DNA of 64,000 nt, from NCBI RefSeq assembly GCF_000334215.1, contig NZ_AMQY01000023.1, forward strand, positions 1 to 64,000, given 5' to 3'. Positions 37,357 to 46,253 of this stretch are shown here, piece after piece. How positions within the stretch are numbered: the first letter of the stretch is position 1; every line of letters starts with the position of its first letter. The notes beneath the pieces were generated by a model that saw nothing but the letters and a program-made list of their open reading frames with translations, made no database searches and was not told the DNA's origin. The position numbers were made by a program, and so were the translations under genes. The stretch comes from Vreelandella jeotgali Hwa. GTDB taxonomy: Bacteria > Pseudomonadota > Gammaproteobacteria > Pseudomonadales > Halomonadaceae.

Positions 37357-38376
37357 ATGACGCCGCATCGTCGACTTATTCCCGCTGTATTACCTTCCAT
37401 AGCACTGCCTTCCACATCACTGCCTTCCACGTCACTGCGCGCCACGCTGACTCGCTCGGCGCTGGCCTGCCTGATGGTCGCCGGCATGGCCGCACCCGTG
37501 CTGGCCGCGTCGCCGGCACTCGAGCAGCAGCACGACGACCTGGCGGAGTTTCAGGTCATCGCCCACCGCGGTGCCAGCGGCCATGCGCCGGAAAGCACGC
37601 TTGACGCCTTTAGCCTGGCGCAGGACCAGGGCGCGGACTACCTGGAAATGGACGCCCAGCTGACCGCCGACGGCAAGCTGGTGGTTTTCCACGATGACGA
37701 TATCGAGCGCACCAGCGACGGCAGCGGTGCGATCAACGACCATACGCTGGCCGAGCTGAAGGCGCTGGACGTGGGCAGCTGGTTCAACGAAGCCCATCCG
37801 CAACGCGCCGATACGGCGTTTGCCGGCGCCCGTATGGCAACGCTGGAAGAGGTGTTTGACGCCTTCGGCTACGACGCCCGCTACTACATCGAAGTGAAGT
37901 CGCCCGAGCTGAACCCCGGGCTTGAAGAGGCCCTGCTGGCCAAACTCAAGGAATACGAGATGATCCAGTCCGGGCGCGTGCTGGTGCAGTCGTTCAACCG
38001 GTCAAGCCTGCTTGAGCTGCACCAACAGAGCCCTGCGCTGCCGCTGGTGCAGCTGCTGTGGTACTACCCGGATGACGAAAGCGAGGAAGAAGACGGCCGG
38101 CTTGAGGAGTGGACCGGCGTGACACCGGGGCCGAACCGCATCGAAGACGCCGACTTTGAGGCGATTGCCGACTACGCCGTCGCCATCGGGACCAACGTCC
38201 GCTACGACGGCAAGGCGGTCATCGATGCCGATTTTGTGCACCAGGCGCAGGATAACGACCTGCGCGTACACGTTTATACCGCCAACGACCACGACGACAT
38301 GCAGCAGCTGCTGGACTGGGGCGTTGACGGCATATTCACCAACCATCCCGACCGTCTGATCGAGCTGACGCGCTAA
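37357..38376 (+). CDS. Glycerophosphodiester phosphodiesterase, exported
   Basis: This 339-aa enzyme hydrolyses glycerophosphodiesters to glycerol-3-phosphate and an alcohol. The GDPD barrel begins with FQVIAHRGASGHAPESTLDAF near residues 65-85 (first catalytic His), then DAQLTADGKLVVFHDDDIER in part (second His), and ends with DGIFTNHPDRLIEL. A hydrophobic signal segment LACLMVAGMAAPVLA (about 35-50) indicates export to the periplasm. It is preceded by an unusual 30-residue leader containing three LPS-type pentapeptide repeats, so the true start could lie further in, but no better ribosome site is seen. It follows the IS481 insertion. Confidence 0.88.
   Translation: MTPHRRLIPAVLPSIALPSTSLPSTSLRATLTRSALACLMVAGMAAPVLAASPALEQQHDDLAEFQVIAHRGASGHAPESTLDAFSLAQDQGADYLEMDAQLTADGKLVVFHDDDIERTSDGSGAINDHTLAELKALDVGSWFNEAHPQRADTAFAGARMATLEEVFDAFGYDARYYIEVKSPELNPGLEEALLAKLKEYEMIQSGRVLVQSFNRSSLLELHQQSPALPLVQLLWYYPDDESEEEDGRLEEWTGVTPGPNRIEDADFEAIADYAVAIGTNVRYDGKAVIDADFVHQAQDNDLRVHVYTANDHDDMQQLLDWGVDGIFTNHPDRLIELTR
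37393..37437 (+). repeat. 15-bp in-frame tandem repeat, three copies, in the GDPD leader
   Basis: CCTTCCATAGCACTG, CCTTCCACATCACTG and CCTTCCACGTCACTG follow each other without gaps. They encode LPSIA, LPSTS and LPSTS ahead of the signal peptide core. Confidence 0.85.
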
Positions 38377-38401
38377 CCCCGCGCGGCCGGGAGCCGGTAC
38401 C

Positions 38402-39460
38402 TCAGGCGGCGCCCTTGAGCGTCGCCATATCGATAACAAAGCGGTAGCGCACGTCGCCCTTTTCCATGCGCGCGTAGGCCTCGTTGATGTTGTGGATATC
38501 GAGCATTTCCACGTCGCAGGTAATCCCTTGCTCGGCGCAGAAATCCAGCAGCTCCTGGGTTTCGGCAATACCGCCGATCAGCGAGCCGGCAACGGCGCGG
38601 CGTTTGCCGATCAGGCGAGCGCCGTGAATCGTCGGCTCAATGGGTTCGATCAACCCCACCAGAATATGCGTGCCGTTGTACTTGAGGGCATCCAGGTAGG
38701 GGTTGATGTCGTGGGCCACGGGCACGGTGTCCAGCATGAAATCAAAGGTGCCGGCCACGGTTTCCATCTGCGCCTCGTCGGAGGACACCACGACATGGTG
38801 CGCACCGTTGCGCTTGGCCTCTGCCACCTTGGCTTCGGAGCGGGTAAACAGCGTCACCTCGGCGCCCAGCGCTCGGGCAAGCTTCACACCCATGTGCCCC
38901 AGGCCGCCCATGCCGATAACGCCGACCCGGTGGCGCTTGCCCACGCCGTGATGGCGCAGCGGCGAATAGGTGGTAATACCCGCGCACAGCAGCGGAGCGG
39001 CCGAGGCCGGATCGATGCCCTGGGGCATCCTGAGGACAAAATCTTCCCGGGTGACAATCGCACCGGAATAGCCGCCCTGGGTCATGGTGCCGTCGTGGCG
39101 ATCATCGCTGCCATAGGTCATGGTCGTGCCGTTGAGGCAATACTGTTCTTCGCCGTTGTAGCAGGCCTTGCATTCGCCGCAGGCGTCTACCATGCAGCCG
39201 ACACCGACCATGTCACCGGCAGTAAAGCGCGTCACATCGCTGCCCGTTGCCGTCACCCGGCCGACGATTTCATGCCCCGGCACCAGCGGATAACGGGTGA
39301 ATCCCCAGTCGTTGCGGGCCAGATGCAGATCGCTGTGGCAAACCCCACAGTATAGAATCTCGATGGCCACATCGTCGTCGCGCAGCTCGCGGCGCTGGAG
39401 GTTCAGCGGCGCCAGCGGCGTATCCTCGGTGTGGGCGGCGTAGGCTTTTACCTGACTCAT
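38402..39460 (-). CDS. Zinc-dependent NAD(P) alcohol dehydrogenase (YahK/CAD-type aldehyde reductase)
   Basis: This 352-aa medium-chain dehydrogenase probably reduces aldehydes with NADPH. The catalytic zinc site is visible in YCGVCHSDLHLARNDW (Cys and His near residues 38-45) and VPGHEIVGRV (near 63). The structural zinc cysteines are in CGECKACYNGEEQYC near 93-107. The nucleotide-binding loop is VIGMGGLGHMGVKLA near 184. It matches the cinnamyl-alcohol-dehydrogenase-like YahK/Ahr group. It is a single gene convergent with the GDPD gene. Natural substrate unknown. Confidence 0.88.
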   Translation of the reverse strand: MSQVKAYAAHTEDTPLAPLNLQRRELRDDDVAIEILYCGVCHSDLHLARNDWGFTRYPLVPGHEIVGRVTATGSDVTRFTAGDMVGVGCMVDACGECKACYNGEEQYCLNGTTMTYGSDDRHDGTMTQGGYSGAIVTREDFVLRMPQGIDPASAAPLLCAGITTYSPLRHHGVGKRHRVGVIGMGGLGHMGVKLARALGAEVTLFTRSEAKVAEAKRNGAHHVVVSSDEAQMETVAGTFDFMLDTVPVAHDINPYLDALKYNGTHILVGLIEPIEPTIHGARLIGKRRAVAGSLIGGIAETQELLDFCAEQGITCDVEMLDIHNINEAYARMEKGDVRYRFVIDMATLKGAA

Positions 39461-39480
39461 GGCGCAATACTCCTGAAACT

Positions 39481-39515
39481 AAAATGCTCTTGAAAACAAA
39501 ACGCTCTTGAGAAAG
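39481..39515 (-). repeat. 17-bp tandem duplication upstream of the alcohol dehydrogenase
   Basis: AAAATGCTCTTGAAAAC (39481-39497) is followed by AAAACGCTCTTGAGAAA (39498-39514). It lies in the leader or promoter of the minus-strand gene, about 20-55 bases before its start codon. Confidence 0.75.
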
Positions 39516-39628
39516 TACAGCCGCACGGCTGGCGTGCGTCAACGCGTGCAATTCTGACACTCGGCTGCCAAGCTGTACACGACTGAACTTTGAATTATAC
39601 AAATCTTCACTTTGATAAGGGATCCTGC

Positions 39629-40402
39629 ATGGCACACCAACCCATTATCGACCGTCCGAGCAAAAGCCTCTGGCCGCGCCGGCTGGCCTGGGCGAGCGTC
39701 ATTCTGCTGCTCGCTGCCGGGCTGTTGCTGGCCGTGGCAGGCCCGGCCTACCGCACCGAGCTGGTGGAGCTGGGAAACGCCTTCAGCCTGCTGCGCTACG
39801 CCACCTACACCGCCCTGGCGGCGGCGGCAGTGGGGCTGATAACGCTGATCGCCGGGGTATTTAGGCGCCGCTTCGTCCCGGCACTCGCCGCCGCGCTGGT
39901 GATTGCCGCCGCGGCGGCCATGATGTACGTGCCCTGGCAGCACTGGCAGCGCGCCCAGGCGGTGCCCGCGATTCACGACATCACCACCGACACGGACGAC
40001 CCGCCGGCCTTCGAGGCCGTGGCCGACGCCCGCGACGATGCGCCCAACGAGGTGGACTACCCTGGCAACAGCACGGCCAGGCAGCAGCGTGAAGCCTACC
40101 CGGAAATCCAGCCGCTAACGCTCTCGGCGCCGGTCAAAACCGTTCTTGCTGCGGCACGAGCAGAAATGCAGGCCGCCGGCTGGGATTTGGCCGAGGTCGA
40201 CACTCGGCGCCTTGAAGCCACGGCGACCACGCGCTGGTTCGGCTTCAAGGACGACGTTGTAGTGCGCCTGCGCGACGAAGATGGCATGACCCGGGTGGAT
40301 ATGCGCTCGGCCTCGCGGCTGGGCAAAAGCGACGTGGGCACCAACGCCGCTCGGGTACATGCGTTTTTGACGTCGCTGAAAGCGCGTCTCGACCAGGGCT
40401 AA
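39629..40402 (+). CDS. DUF1499 domain membrane protein
   Basis: This 257-aa protein has three hydrophobic segments in its first 115 residues (about 20-40, 60-85 and 92-110). A soluble DUF1499 domain follows, recognised by DYPGNSTARQQREAYPEIQPL in part and by the end AARVHAFLTSLKARLD. The family function is unknown. The start at 39629 follows AAGGGA. Its stop abuts the stop of the convergent SDR-like gene with no base between them. Confidence 0.8.
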   Translation: MAHQPIIDRPSKSLWPRRLAWASVILLLAAGLLLAVAGPAYRTELVELGNAFSLLRYATYTALAAAAVGLITLIAGVFRRRFVPALAAALVIAAAAAMMYVPWQHWQRAQAVPAIHDITTDTDDPPAFEAVADARDDAPNEVDYPGNSTARQQREAYPEIQPLTLSAPVKTVLAAARAEMQAAGWDLAEVDTRRLEATATTRWFGFKDDVVVRLRDEDGMTRVDMRSASRLGKSDVGTNAARVHAFLTSLKARLDQG

Positions 40403-41032
40403 TCAGGCCATGACGTCGGCCACGCCGCGCTCACCGTCCAGCAGAGTGAACTCGGCGTTGGCCAGCGCCTTTTGCTGCACCGTATGCAGCAGCGCCACGG
40501 CCACGTTGTCGCGGGAAATACGGTTCTCGCCGGCTTCCTCCACGCTGGCCGCAAAGCGCTCGCTGGCCGGTTCATCGACCAGGCGGCCGGGCTTGAGGAT
40601 AGCGTGGGGCACCGTGGCCTGACGCAGGTGAGCGTCGGCGGCGTATTTGGCCGCCATGTAGGGGCGCAGCTTTTCCGGCGCGGCCATGGGGTCTTCGGCA
40701 CGGATGGCACTGACCATGATAAAGCGCTCAACCCCCTTTTCGGCGGCGATATCCACGGCGCGCATGGCACCGTAAAGATCGATCAGCAGCGTTTTTTCCG
40801 GCCCGGTATGCGGGCCGGAACCGGCGGTAAACAGCACCTCGTCGCAGCCGTCAAACGCATGGGTGAAATCACCTTCGAGATCCGCCACCACGGTATCGAT
40901 ACCGCGCTCGGCAAACCATTCAGCCTGCTCTTCCCGGCGCACCATCGCCTTGACCGGCTCGCCGGCCCGGCGAGCACGCTCGCAGAACTGCCTGCCGATC
41001 TGGCCGTTGGCTCCGATTACCAGCGTTGTCAT
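40403..41032 (-). CDS. NAD(P)-binding SDR/NmrA-like oxidoreductase
   Basis: This 209-aa atypical short-chain dehydrogenase has an N-terminal nucleotide-binding motif LVIGANGQIGRQF (residues 4-16). VADLEGDFTHAFDGCDEVLFTAG follows (in part, near 49-70), then RFIMVSAIRAEDP and KYAADAHLRQATVPHAILKPG around the usual active-site region. It resembles the YwnB/YhfK-type sugar-epimerase-like proteins. Substrate unknown. It is transcribed alone toward the DUF1499 gene. Confidence 0.83.
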   Translation of the reverse strand: MTTLVIGANGQIGRQFCERARRAGEPVKAMVRREEQAEWFAERGIDTVVADLEGDFTHAFDGCDEVLFTAGSGPHTGPEKTLLIDLYGAMRAVDIAAEKGVERFIMVSAIRAEDPMAAPEKLRPYMAAKYAADAHLRQATVPHAILKPGRLVDEPASERFAASVEEAGENRISRDNVAVALLHTVQQKALANAEFTLLDGERGVADVMA

Positions 41033-41042
41033 ACTTTCTCCT

Positions 41043-41150
41043 GCCTCTGTGGCCTCTGTGTTTTACTGCCTGCACGGTTTTTTAACTGCGCATCTTTTTA
41101 ACTGCGCATCGCCAACTGCGAATGGCGAACCGCAGCTGGCGAACCGCGGC
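41043..41150. repeat. Cluster of short tandem duplications
   Basis: GCCTCTGTG is doubled at about 41043-41060. TTTTTAACTGCGCATC occurs twice exactly (41079-41094 and 41095-41110). GGCGAACCGC occurs twice at about 41124-41148. This fills most of the spacer between the SDR-like gene and arfB. Confidence 0.8.
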
Positions 41151-41302
41151 CTATGGCGAGCGGTGAATCCAGCGGATACGCCAGCGATTCGCCGTTACAG
41201 GCAGTGAATGCGGCTAGTTGTCCGGCTTTTCAACCGGACGTTTCTTCCGACGGCCTGTTACAGTGGCCGCTTAAGGCTTTATCAGGAATGGATCGAGGTA
41301 TC

Positions 41303-41722
41303 GTGCTGCAGATATCCAACAACGTGACCCTGGCCGATTGGGAAATCGACATCGAGCAGGTGCGCGCCCAGGGGCCCGGCGGGCAGAACGTCAACAAGGT
41401 GGCGTCCGCCGTGCACCTGCGCTTTGATATTCACCGCTCGACGCTGCCGCCCTTTTACAAGGAGCGCCTTCTGGCTCTGTCCGATCAGCGCATTACCCGG
41501 GACGGCGTGATCATCATCAAGGCGCAGAAAAACCGCACGCTGGAGCTCAACAAGGCGGATGCACTTTCGCGGCTCAAGGCGCTGATCAAAAGCGCGGCTG
41601 CGGTACAGAAAAAGCGCCGCCCGACACGCCCCAGCCGCAATGCCAAACGCAAGCGGCTGGATAACAAGACCCGCAAGGGCAAAACCAAGGCGCTGCGCGG
41701 CAAGGTCAACCTGTCCCAGTGA
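41303..41722 (+). CDS. arfB: Alternative ribosome-rescue peptidyl-tRNA hydrolase ArfB
   Basis: ArfB enters stalled ribosomes lacking a stop codon and releases the nascent chain. The catalytic GGQ loop reads [21 protein letters not shown] (in part; GGQ near residue 26). The basic C-terminal tail ([18 protein letters not shown]) is the part that inserts into the mRNA channel. I place the start at the GTG at 41303 because GAGG lies 5 bases before it and the N terminus then aligns with the family. An ATG at 41288 would add five residues. The 139-aa length is typical. Confidence 0.88.
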   Translation: MLQISNNVTLADWEIDIEQVRAQGPGGQNVNKVASAVHLRFDIHRSTLPPFYKERLLALSDQRITRDGVIIIKAQKNRTLELNKADALSRLKALIKSAAAVQKKRRPTRPSRNAKRKRLDNKTRKGKTKALRGKVNLSQ

Positions 41723-41765
41723 TAGAGTCACCGCCAACCACCGGGCCGGACGCCGGGGAGGCCGA

Positions 41766-42269
41766 ATGTATCTCGACTATTTTGATCCGCCCGGGCATTC
41801 GCCGCTGGGACGCCTGACGCTTGTTGCCAGCGACGAAGGCCTGACCCGGGTGGAATTTTCCCGGGGGCTGCTGGGCACCCGGCGCGCGCACCCGCTGCTG
41901 GAACGCTGCCGAACACAGCTGGCCGAATACTTTGCCGGCACGCGCCAGGCCTTTGACCTGCCGCTGGCCCCGGCCGGCACGACGTTTCAACAAACGGTAT
42001 GGAAGGCGCTCGGGGATATTCCCTTTGGCGAAACCCGGGGCTACGGCGACATCGCCGCGCAGCTGGGCAAGCCGACGGCGGCTCGGGCTATCGGCATGGC
42101 CAGCGGCAGGAATCCCCTGGCGATTATTGTGCCCTGCCACCGCGTTATTGGCGCCAACGGCCGGCTGACCGGCTATGCCGGCGGCCTCGAGCGCAAGCAG
42201 TGGCTACTCGCTCACGAAAGCGGAGAGCCATCAGATAAAAACGCCAAGGGAGGTATGGAAGAGGTATAA
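41766..42269 (+). CDS. ogt: Methylated-DNA--[protein]-cysteine S-methyltransferase
   Basis: This 167-aa suicide enzyme removes methyl groups from O6-methylguanine onto its own cysteine. The active site is the canonical VPCHRVIG near residue 120, within [17 protein letters not shown]. The DNA-binding helix-turn-helix region is [19 protein letters not shown] and the C-terminal [13 protein letters not shown] is conserved. The start follows GGGAGG. It is 43 bases after arfB on the same strand. Together with the Cys-less homologue at 4178-4474 it gives two ways of handling alkylated guanine. Confidence 0.93.
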   Translation: MYLDYFDPPGHSPLGRLTLVASDEGLTRVEFSRGLLGTRRAHPLLERCRTQLAEYFAGTRQAFDLPLAPAGTTFQQTVWKALGDIPFGETRGYGDIAAQLGKPTAARAIGMASGRNPLAIIVPCHRVIGANGRLTGYAGGLERKQWLLAHESGEPSDKNAKGGMEEV

Positions 42270-42509
42270 AACGACGACAGGAGCGTCATGAATGAACGAT
42301 AAAACGGCACGACTGCGGGCCCCGAAAGCACGGCAGGGACCATCGCGGCTTGTGCCCGGCAGCAGGTTGTTTTGCCCGCGTGACTTTTATGCTCGCTGCG
42401 GTTGATTTTTCGATATAGCTATAACTAATATGTGATATCGGTTGGCCCTGGAGTACAGGCGTGCTGCACGGCCGGCAAGCATTCGGAATGTGGATCCAAG
42501 GAATACCCA

Positions 42510-43184
42510 ATGCCCTACAGTGAAGCCAGGGAACACACTCAAGGCCGCCTGCACGAGCTGTTCAGCGACCCCTACCTCGCGTTTGATAACGATAGCCAGG
42601 AACGGCTGTTACACCTGCGCGTCATGCTCTACGTCTTTGTCCTGCGTCCCATGGAGCGCGGCCTGCTCACGCTCCGGGTACTGCACGGCTGGGAAAACGG
42701 CGGCTGCGAGGCGTCCGACCTGCTCGGCACCGAATATACGCTGAAAAACTTCGACGACCTGGAAAAGGCCGTTGCCGACTTTACCGGGGAACGCCGCGTG
42801 CCGTCGCGCCACCTTTTTCACAAGCCGCTGACCAAAGCCATTGCTTCCGCTCGCGCCAGGGGCGTCGAACTGGACGACGATATCGAGAACCTGCCCGCCC
42901 GCTGGCCCGCGTTTGACGCCGGGCTCATGCTTTATACCCTGTTCAAGATGTGCCATCGGCTGGTCTACGGCGAGGACGATTTCTACCGCAGCAGCGAATG
43001 CCGGACCGAAAACGGCCTGCGCGAGCTCCACGAGTTTCATCTGGAAGAGGGCGAGTTTGCCTTTCTGGTGCCGCGGGGTCAGGCGTTCATGCAGGAGCCG
43101 ACCGTCATGGTGCTACACGAAAGCCAGCTTGAGCCGGTACACCGCATGCTTGTCGAAAGCCGGCCGCTTTTCAGCAGCATATAG
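42510..43184 (+). CDS. Conserved hypothetical protein, function unknown
   Basis: I do not recognise this 224-aa protein. It is soluble, acidic and without a signal peptide or membrane helix. It shows a helical N-terminal part (LHELFSDPYLAFDNDSQERL), one Cys pair region (HGWENGGCEAS near 77-87) and a C-terminal beta-rich part ending FLVPRGQAFMQEPTVMVLHE, in part. Codon use and GC look like neighbouring chromosomal genes, so recent transfer is not suggested. The start at 42510 follows AAGGA. The 240-base AT-rich spacer before it probably holds its own promoter. Confidence 0.72.
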   Translation: MPYSEAREHTQGRLHELFSDPYLAFDNDSQERLLHLRVMLYVFVLRPMERGLLTLRVLHGWENGGCEASDLLGTEYTLKNFDDLEKAVADFTGERRVPSRHLFHKPLTKAIASARARGVELDDDIENLPARWPAFDAGLMLYTLFKMCHRLVYGEDDFYRSSECRTENGLRELHEFHLEEGEFAFLVPRGQAFMQEPTVMVLHESQLEPVHRMLVESRPLFSSI

Positions 43185-43214
43185 CGCTCCGGCCGGCACC
43201 GAGGCCGGGGCGCG

Positions 43215-43922
43215 TCAGCCGCCTTCCCAGGCGGCCTTGAGGCGATAGAACTCTTCGACGATGGCATCCATCGCCGCGGCGTCGTAGTCGCAGATGCCGC
43301 TGACCACGAGCTTTTTCGAGCCCACTCCCAGCGGCTCGCCGGCGGAGCTGATGGCAAACTCCAGCAGCGCGTCGGCACGCTTGCCCTGCACTTCCAGCGA
43401 GGAACGCGATAGCGCCAGATCGGGCGCCAGGCCGTCCAGCCGTTCCAGAGTGAAGCCCATGCTGTGATAGATCACCAGCGGACGCTTGGGATTGAACATC
43501 ACGTCGTGGGCTTCCATCAGCGGTTTCAGATAGTGCGGGAAGTTTTTCCCCGAAAACGCCACATAGCAGCGGGTAAAGGCATCCACCACGTCGCGGTCGA
43601 ACGTCGTGTCGCCGCTGCGTACCACTTCCAGATAGCACTTGCCCGCGGCATCGGTAACGTGAATGTCGCCGCTCACCGCCCGGGAAAACGTCAGCGGGGT
43701 ATCGGCACCCACCATGCTGAGAAAATAGAACTCCATGTGCCGGGACAGCCCGAAACGTTCCAGCACCAGCGCAAACAGCAGATCGCCCGGCACACAGAAG
43801 CGCCGCGCATCGGGGTTGTGGATCGGATTGTAGTCACCGGCTACGCCCTTGGCGAAACGGCTGGCCTGCTCGGCGGAAATGACAATGTCATCGCCGCGCT
43901 GTGTATAAAAATCCTGGAACAT
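43215..43922 (-). CDS. DUF3581 family protein (hotdog-like)
   Basis: This 235-aa protein belongs to a conserved gammaproteobacterial family without assigned function. The segment SAEQASRFAKGVAGDYNPIHNP (in part; residues about 16-37) resembles the D-x-N-P-I-H motif of MaoC-type hotdog hydratases and thioesterases. A role on an acyl-thioester substrate is therefore conceivable but unproven. It is convergent with the unknown gene at 42510 and has no obvious operon partner. Confidence 0.75.
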   Translation of the reverse strand: MFQDFYTQRGDDIVISAEQASRFAKGVAGDYNPIHNPDARRFCVPGDLLFALVLERFGLSRHMEFYFLSMVGADTPLTFSRAVSGDIHVTDAAGKCYLEVVRSGDTTFDRDVVDAFTRCYVAFSGKNFPHYLKPLMEAHDVMFNPKRPLVIYHSMGFTLERLDGLAPDLALSRSSLEVQGKRADALLEFAISSAGEPLGVGSKKLVVSGICDYDAAAMDAIVEEFYRLKAAWEGG

Positions 43923-44174
43923 GGCGTTGCTGCCTGGCGTAGTGATCGGTTGGCGATCAAGTCGTGATCAAAAAAGTCTGCCGCACGAGGGCATGGCGGT
44001 GCCCGGTGGCAATGTACCATGCCGCAGCGTCGTGCCGCGTTGCCATTGTCAGCCGGCGCGCGACTCCGGCTGCGCATCATGCCATAAAAGGCCGGTGGCG
44101 GCAGGCATTTTCGCGGGCTTTTTCGGCGTTTGAGGAGAAGGCAAGGGACAGCCGGGCGAACACCCGGCGGGACG

Positions 44175-44882
44175 CTAGCGGCGTTTGCGCGCGCGGTAAA
44201 TCATCCGCACTCGTTGTTTGGCCTTTTGGGCCACGGCCCTGTCGTCCTCGACCGGCCGGGGCGGAATCGTCACCCAGGCGAACACCGGCAGCGCCAGCCC
44301 CCAGTAAATCGCCGCCAGCCGCAGCCCCAGGGTGGCCGTCAACGAGGCGCCGATGGTGATCATCAGCGGCACATCCAGCGTATACAGCAGCACGTATACC
44401 ACTCCACCGGAGAACGCCGCCGTGGCATAGATCTCCTCGCGCAGCACCATGGGCACCCGCCGCGCCAGCACATCACGGATCATGCCGCCGGCCACCCCGG
44501 TCATCATGCCCATCAGCGTGGCAACCTCACCGGCGTGCCCCAGCTGCAGCGCCTTGTGCGTGCCCAGGGCGGTAAATATCGCCAGCCCGAAGGCATCGGC
44601 GACCGGCATGAATCCGCGCGACAGGCGATGAATATAGTGAAACCCCAGCAGCGAAAGCCCCACCGTGACGACGATTACCCACAGATAGGTGGGATCGCTC
44701 ACCCAGAATACCGGACGCACGCCCAGCACCAGGTCGCGCAGCGTGCCGCCACCGATGCCGGTAACCGCTGCCAGCACCAGCATGCCCACCGGATCCATGC
44801 GTTTGCGGCAGGCCAGTACCACGCCGGATAGCGCAAAGACGATAACGCCGGCCATATCCAGCCAGTACACCAGTTGGCTCAA
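44175..44882 (-). CDS. Trimeric intracellular cation (TRIC)-type channel family protein, YicG-like
   Basis: This 235-aa inner-membrane protein has seven hydrophobic helices in two repeated halves. Each half carries the family's glycine motif: GIGGGTLRDLVLG near residues 42-54 and GVAGGMIRDVLARR near 128-141. Prokaryotic TRIC homologues conduct potassium; some bacterial relatives are linked to glycine uptake. The start is a TTG at 44882, with GGAG 8 bases upstream. It begins 27 bases after the astB stop, so it may be read through from the arginine operon. Confidence 0.85.
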   Translation of the reverse strand: MSQLVYWLDMAGVIVFALSGVVLACRKRMDPVGMLVLAAVTGIGGGTLRDLVLGVRPVFWVSDPTYLWVIVVTVGLSLLGFHYIHRLSRGFMPVADAFGLAIFTALGTHKALQLGHAGEVATLMGMMTGVAGGMIRDVLARRVPMVLREEIYATAAFSGGVVYVLLYTLDVPLMITIGASLTATLGLRLAAIYWGLALPVFAWVTIPPRPVEDDRAVAQKAKQRVRMIYRARKRR

Positions 44883-44909
44883 TTGCGTGTCTCCGTCGAA
44901 GGCGGCCTG

Positions 44910-46253
44910 TCAGGCGCCGCGCTGAAAGGGATAAATGGCGCCCAGCTGCAGGATGCCGGTCAGCTCGTCCAGAGCCGCCAGCGACTCGTCCACCAGCAGC
45001 GGATCGGCCAGGTCCTCAGGCGCCAGACGGTCGCGATAGTGGCGCCCGACCCAGCCGACAAGCGCGTCATGGAGGGCGTCATCCATCAGCACCCGGCCAC
45101 CCAACGCCGCGCGCTCGGCCTCGCCGAGGGCGACCCGCAATCGTAGACAGGCGGGGCCACCGCCGTTTTGCATGCTTTGCTTGACGTCCTTGACCCGAAC
45201 CTCGCCGATGGGATTGTGCCCGGCGAGTATCAGATCCTGGAGGGTACGCCAGACGGCCTCGTTGTGCTCACATTCACCCGGTACTACCAGCGTCATGCTG
45301 CCGTCGGGGTTGGACAGCAGCTGGGAGTTGAACAGATAGGTGGCGACGGCGTCGTCGAGGCTCACCGCTTCCGCCGGCACGCGAACCGGGATCAGCGGCT
45401 CGGGCATTTTTTCCCGCAGCGCGGCCAGGGTGGCGTCTTCATCGGCAAAGGCCCATTCGTGATACAGCAGTACCGGGCCGTTGCCCACGGCGATCACATC
45501 GTTGTGAAACACGCCGGCATCAATGGCCTCGGGGTGCTGGCGGGCCAACACCGTCTGCGCCTCGCCGAGACCGTGCTGGCGGGCGATGGCCTCGCTGGCC
45601 TCGCGGGTTTGCCGAGCGGTAAAACGGCGGGGGCCGGGCGCCTGACCCAGCGCCTCGCGGCCGTAGACATACAGGTGCACCCCCGGCGCGCCATGCTCGG
45701 CACACAGCCGCGTATGGTTGGCCGCGCCCTCATCGGCGAAAGCCGGCGTGGCCGGCAGCGGCGCATGGTGAGCAAAACGTTCTGCATCCGCAAAGATGGC
45801 CTGGAGTATACGCCCGGTCGTCACCGGCTCCAGACAGCGGTGCAGGCCGGACTGCAGGTTGGCCGGGGTCAGGTGTACCCGGCCGTCCGGCGCATCCACA
45901 CTCGGAGTTACCGTGGCGGCGTTGGCGGTCCACATGCTCGAGGCCGAACAGGCCGCGCGCAACAGCGCCGGCGCCTGGCGGTCCGCCTGCGACAGCACTT
46001 CGCCGACGCTGCCGGTAAAGCCCAGCCGGCGCAGAAAGCCCAGGTCCGGGCGCTGCTGGGGCGGCAGAACGCCCTGAGCGTAGCCGGCACGGCTGAGATC
46101 GCGCATCTTTTCCAGCCCCTGAAGCGCGGCTTCCCGGGGATGGGACACCCGCCCGGCATGGCGCCGGGAGGCGACGTTACCCGCCGCCAGGCCAGCATAG
46201 TTATGGGTCGGCCCCACCAGGCCGTCAAAGTTGACTTCCACCACGCCGGTCAT
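44910..46253 (-). CDS. astB: N-succinylarginine dihydrolase
   Basis: AstB hydrolyses N-succinylarginine to succinylornithine, CO2 and two ammonia, the second step of the pathway. The 447-aa protein starts [22 protein letters not shown] (in part), the family signature. The amidinotransferase-fold active site is visible in [20 protein letters not shown] (His and Asn-Asp near residue 248) and [12 protein letters not shown], whose Cys near 368 is catalytic. It overlaps the astD stop by 4 bases and closes the operon astC-aruF-aruG-astD-astB. Confidence 0.95.
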   Translation of the reverse strand: MTGVVEVNFDGLVGPTHNYAGLAAGNVASRRHAGRVSHPREAALQGLEKMRDLSRAGYAQGVLPPQQRPDLGFLRRLGFTGSVGEVLSQADRQAPALLRAACSASSMWTANAATVTPSVDAPDGRVHLTPANLQSGLHRCLEPVTTGRILQAIFADAERFAHHAPLPATPAFADEGAANHTRLCAEHGAPGVHLYVYGREALGQAPGPRRFTARQTREASEAIARQHGLGEAQTVLARQHPEAIDAGVFHNDVIAVGNGPVLLYHEWAFADEDATLAALREKMPEPLIPVRVPAEAVSLDDAVATYLFNSQLLSNPDGSMTLVVPGECEHNEAVWRTLQDLILAGHNPIGEVRVKDVKQSMQNGGGPACLRLRVALGEAERAALGGRVLMDDALHDALVGWVGRHYRDRLAPEDLADPLLVDESLAALDELTGILQLGAIYPFQRGA

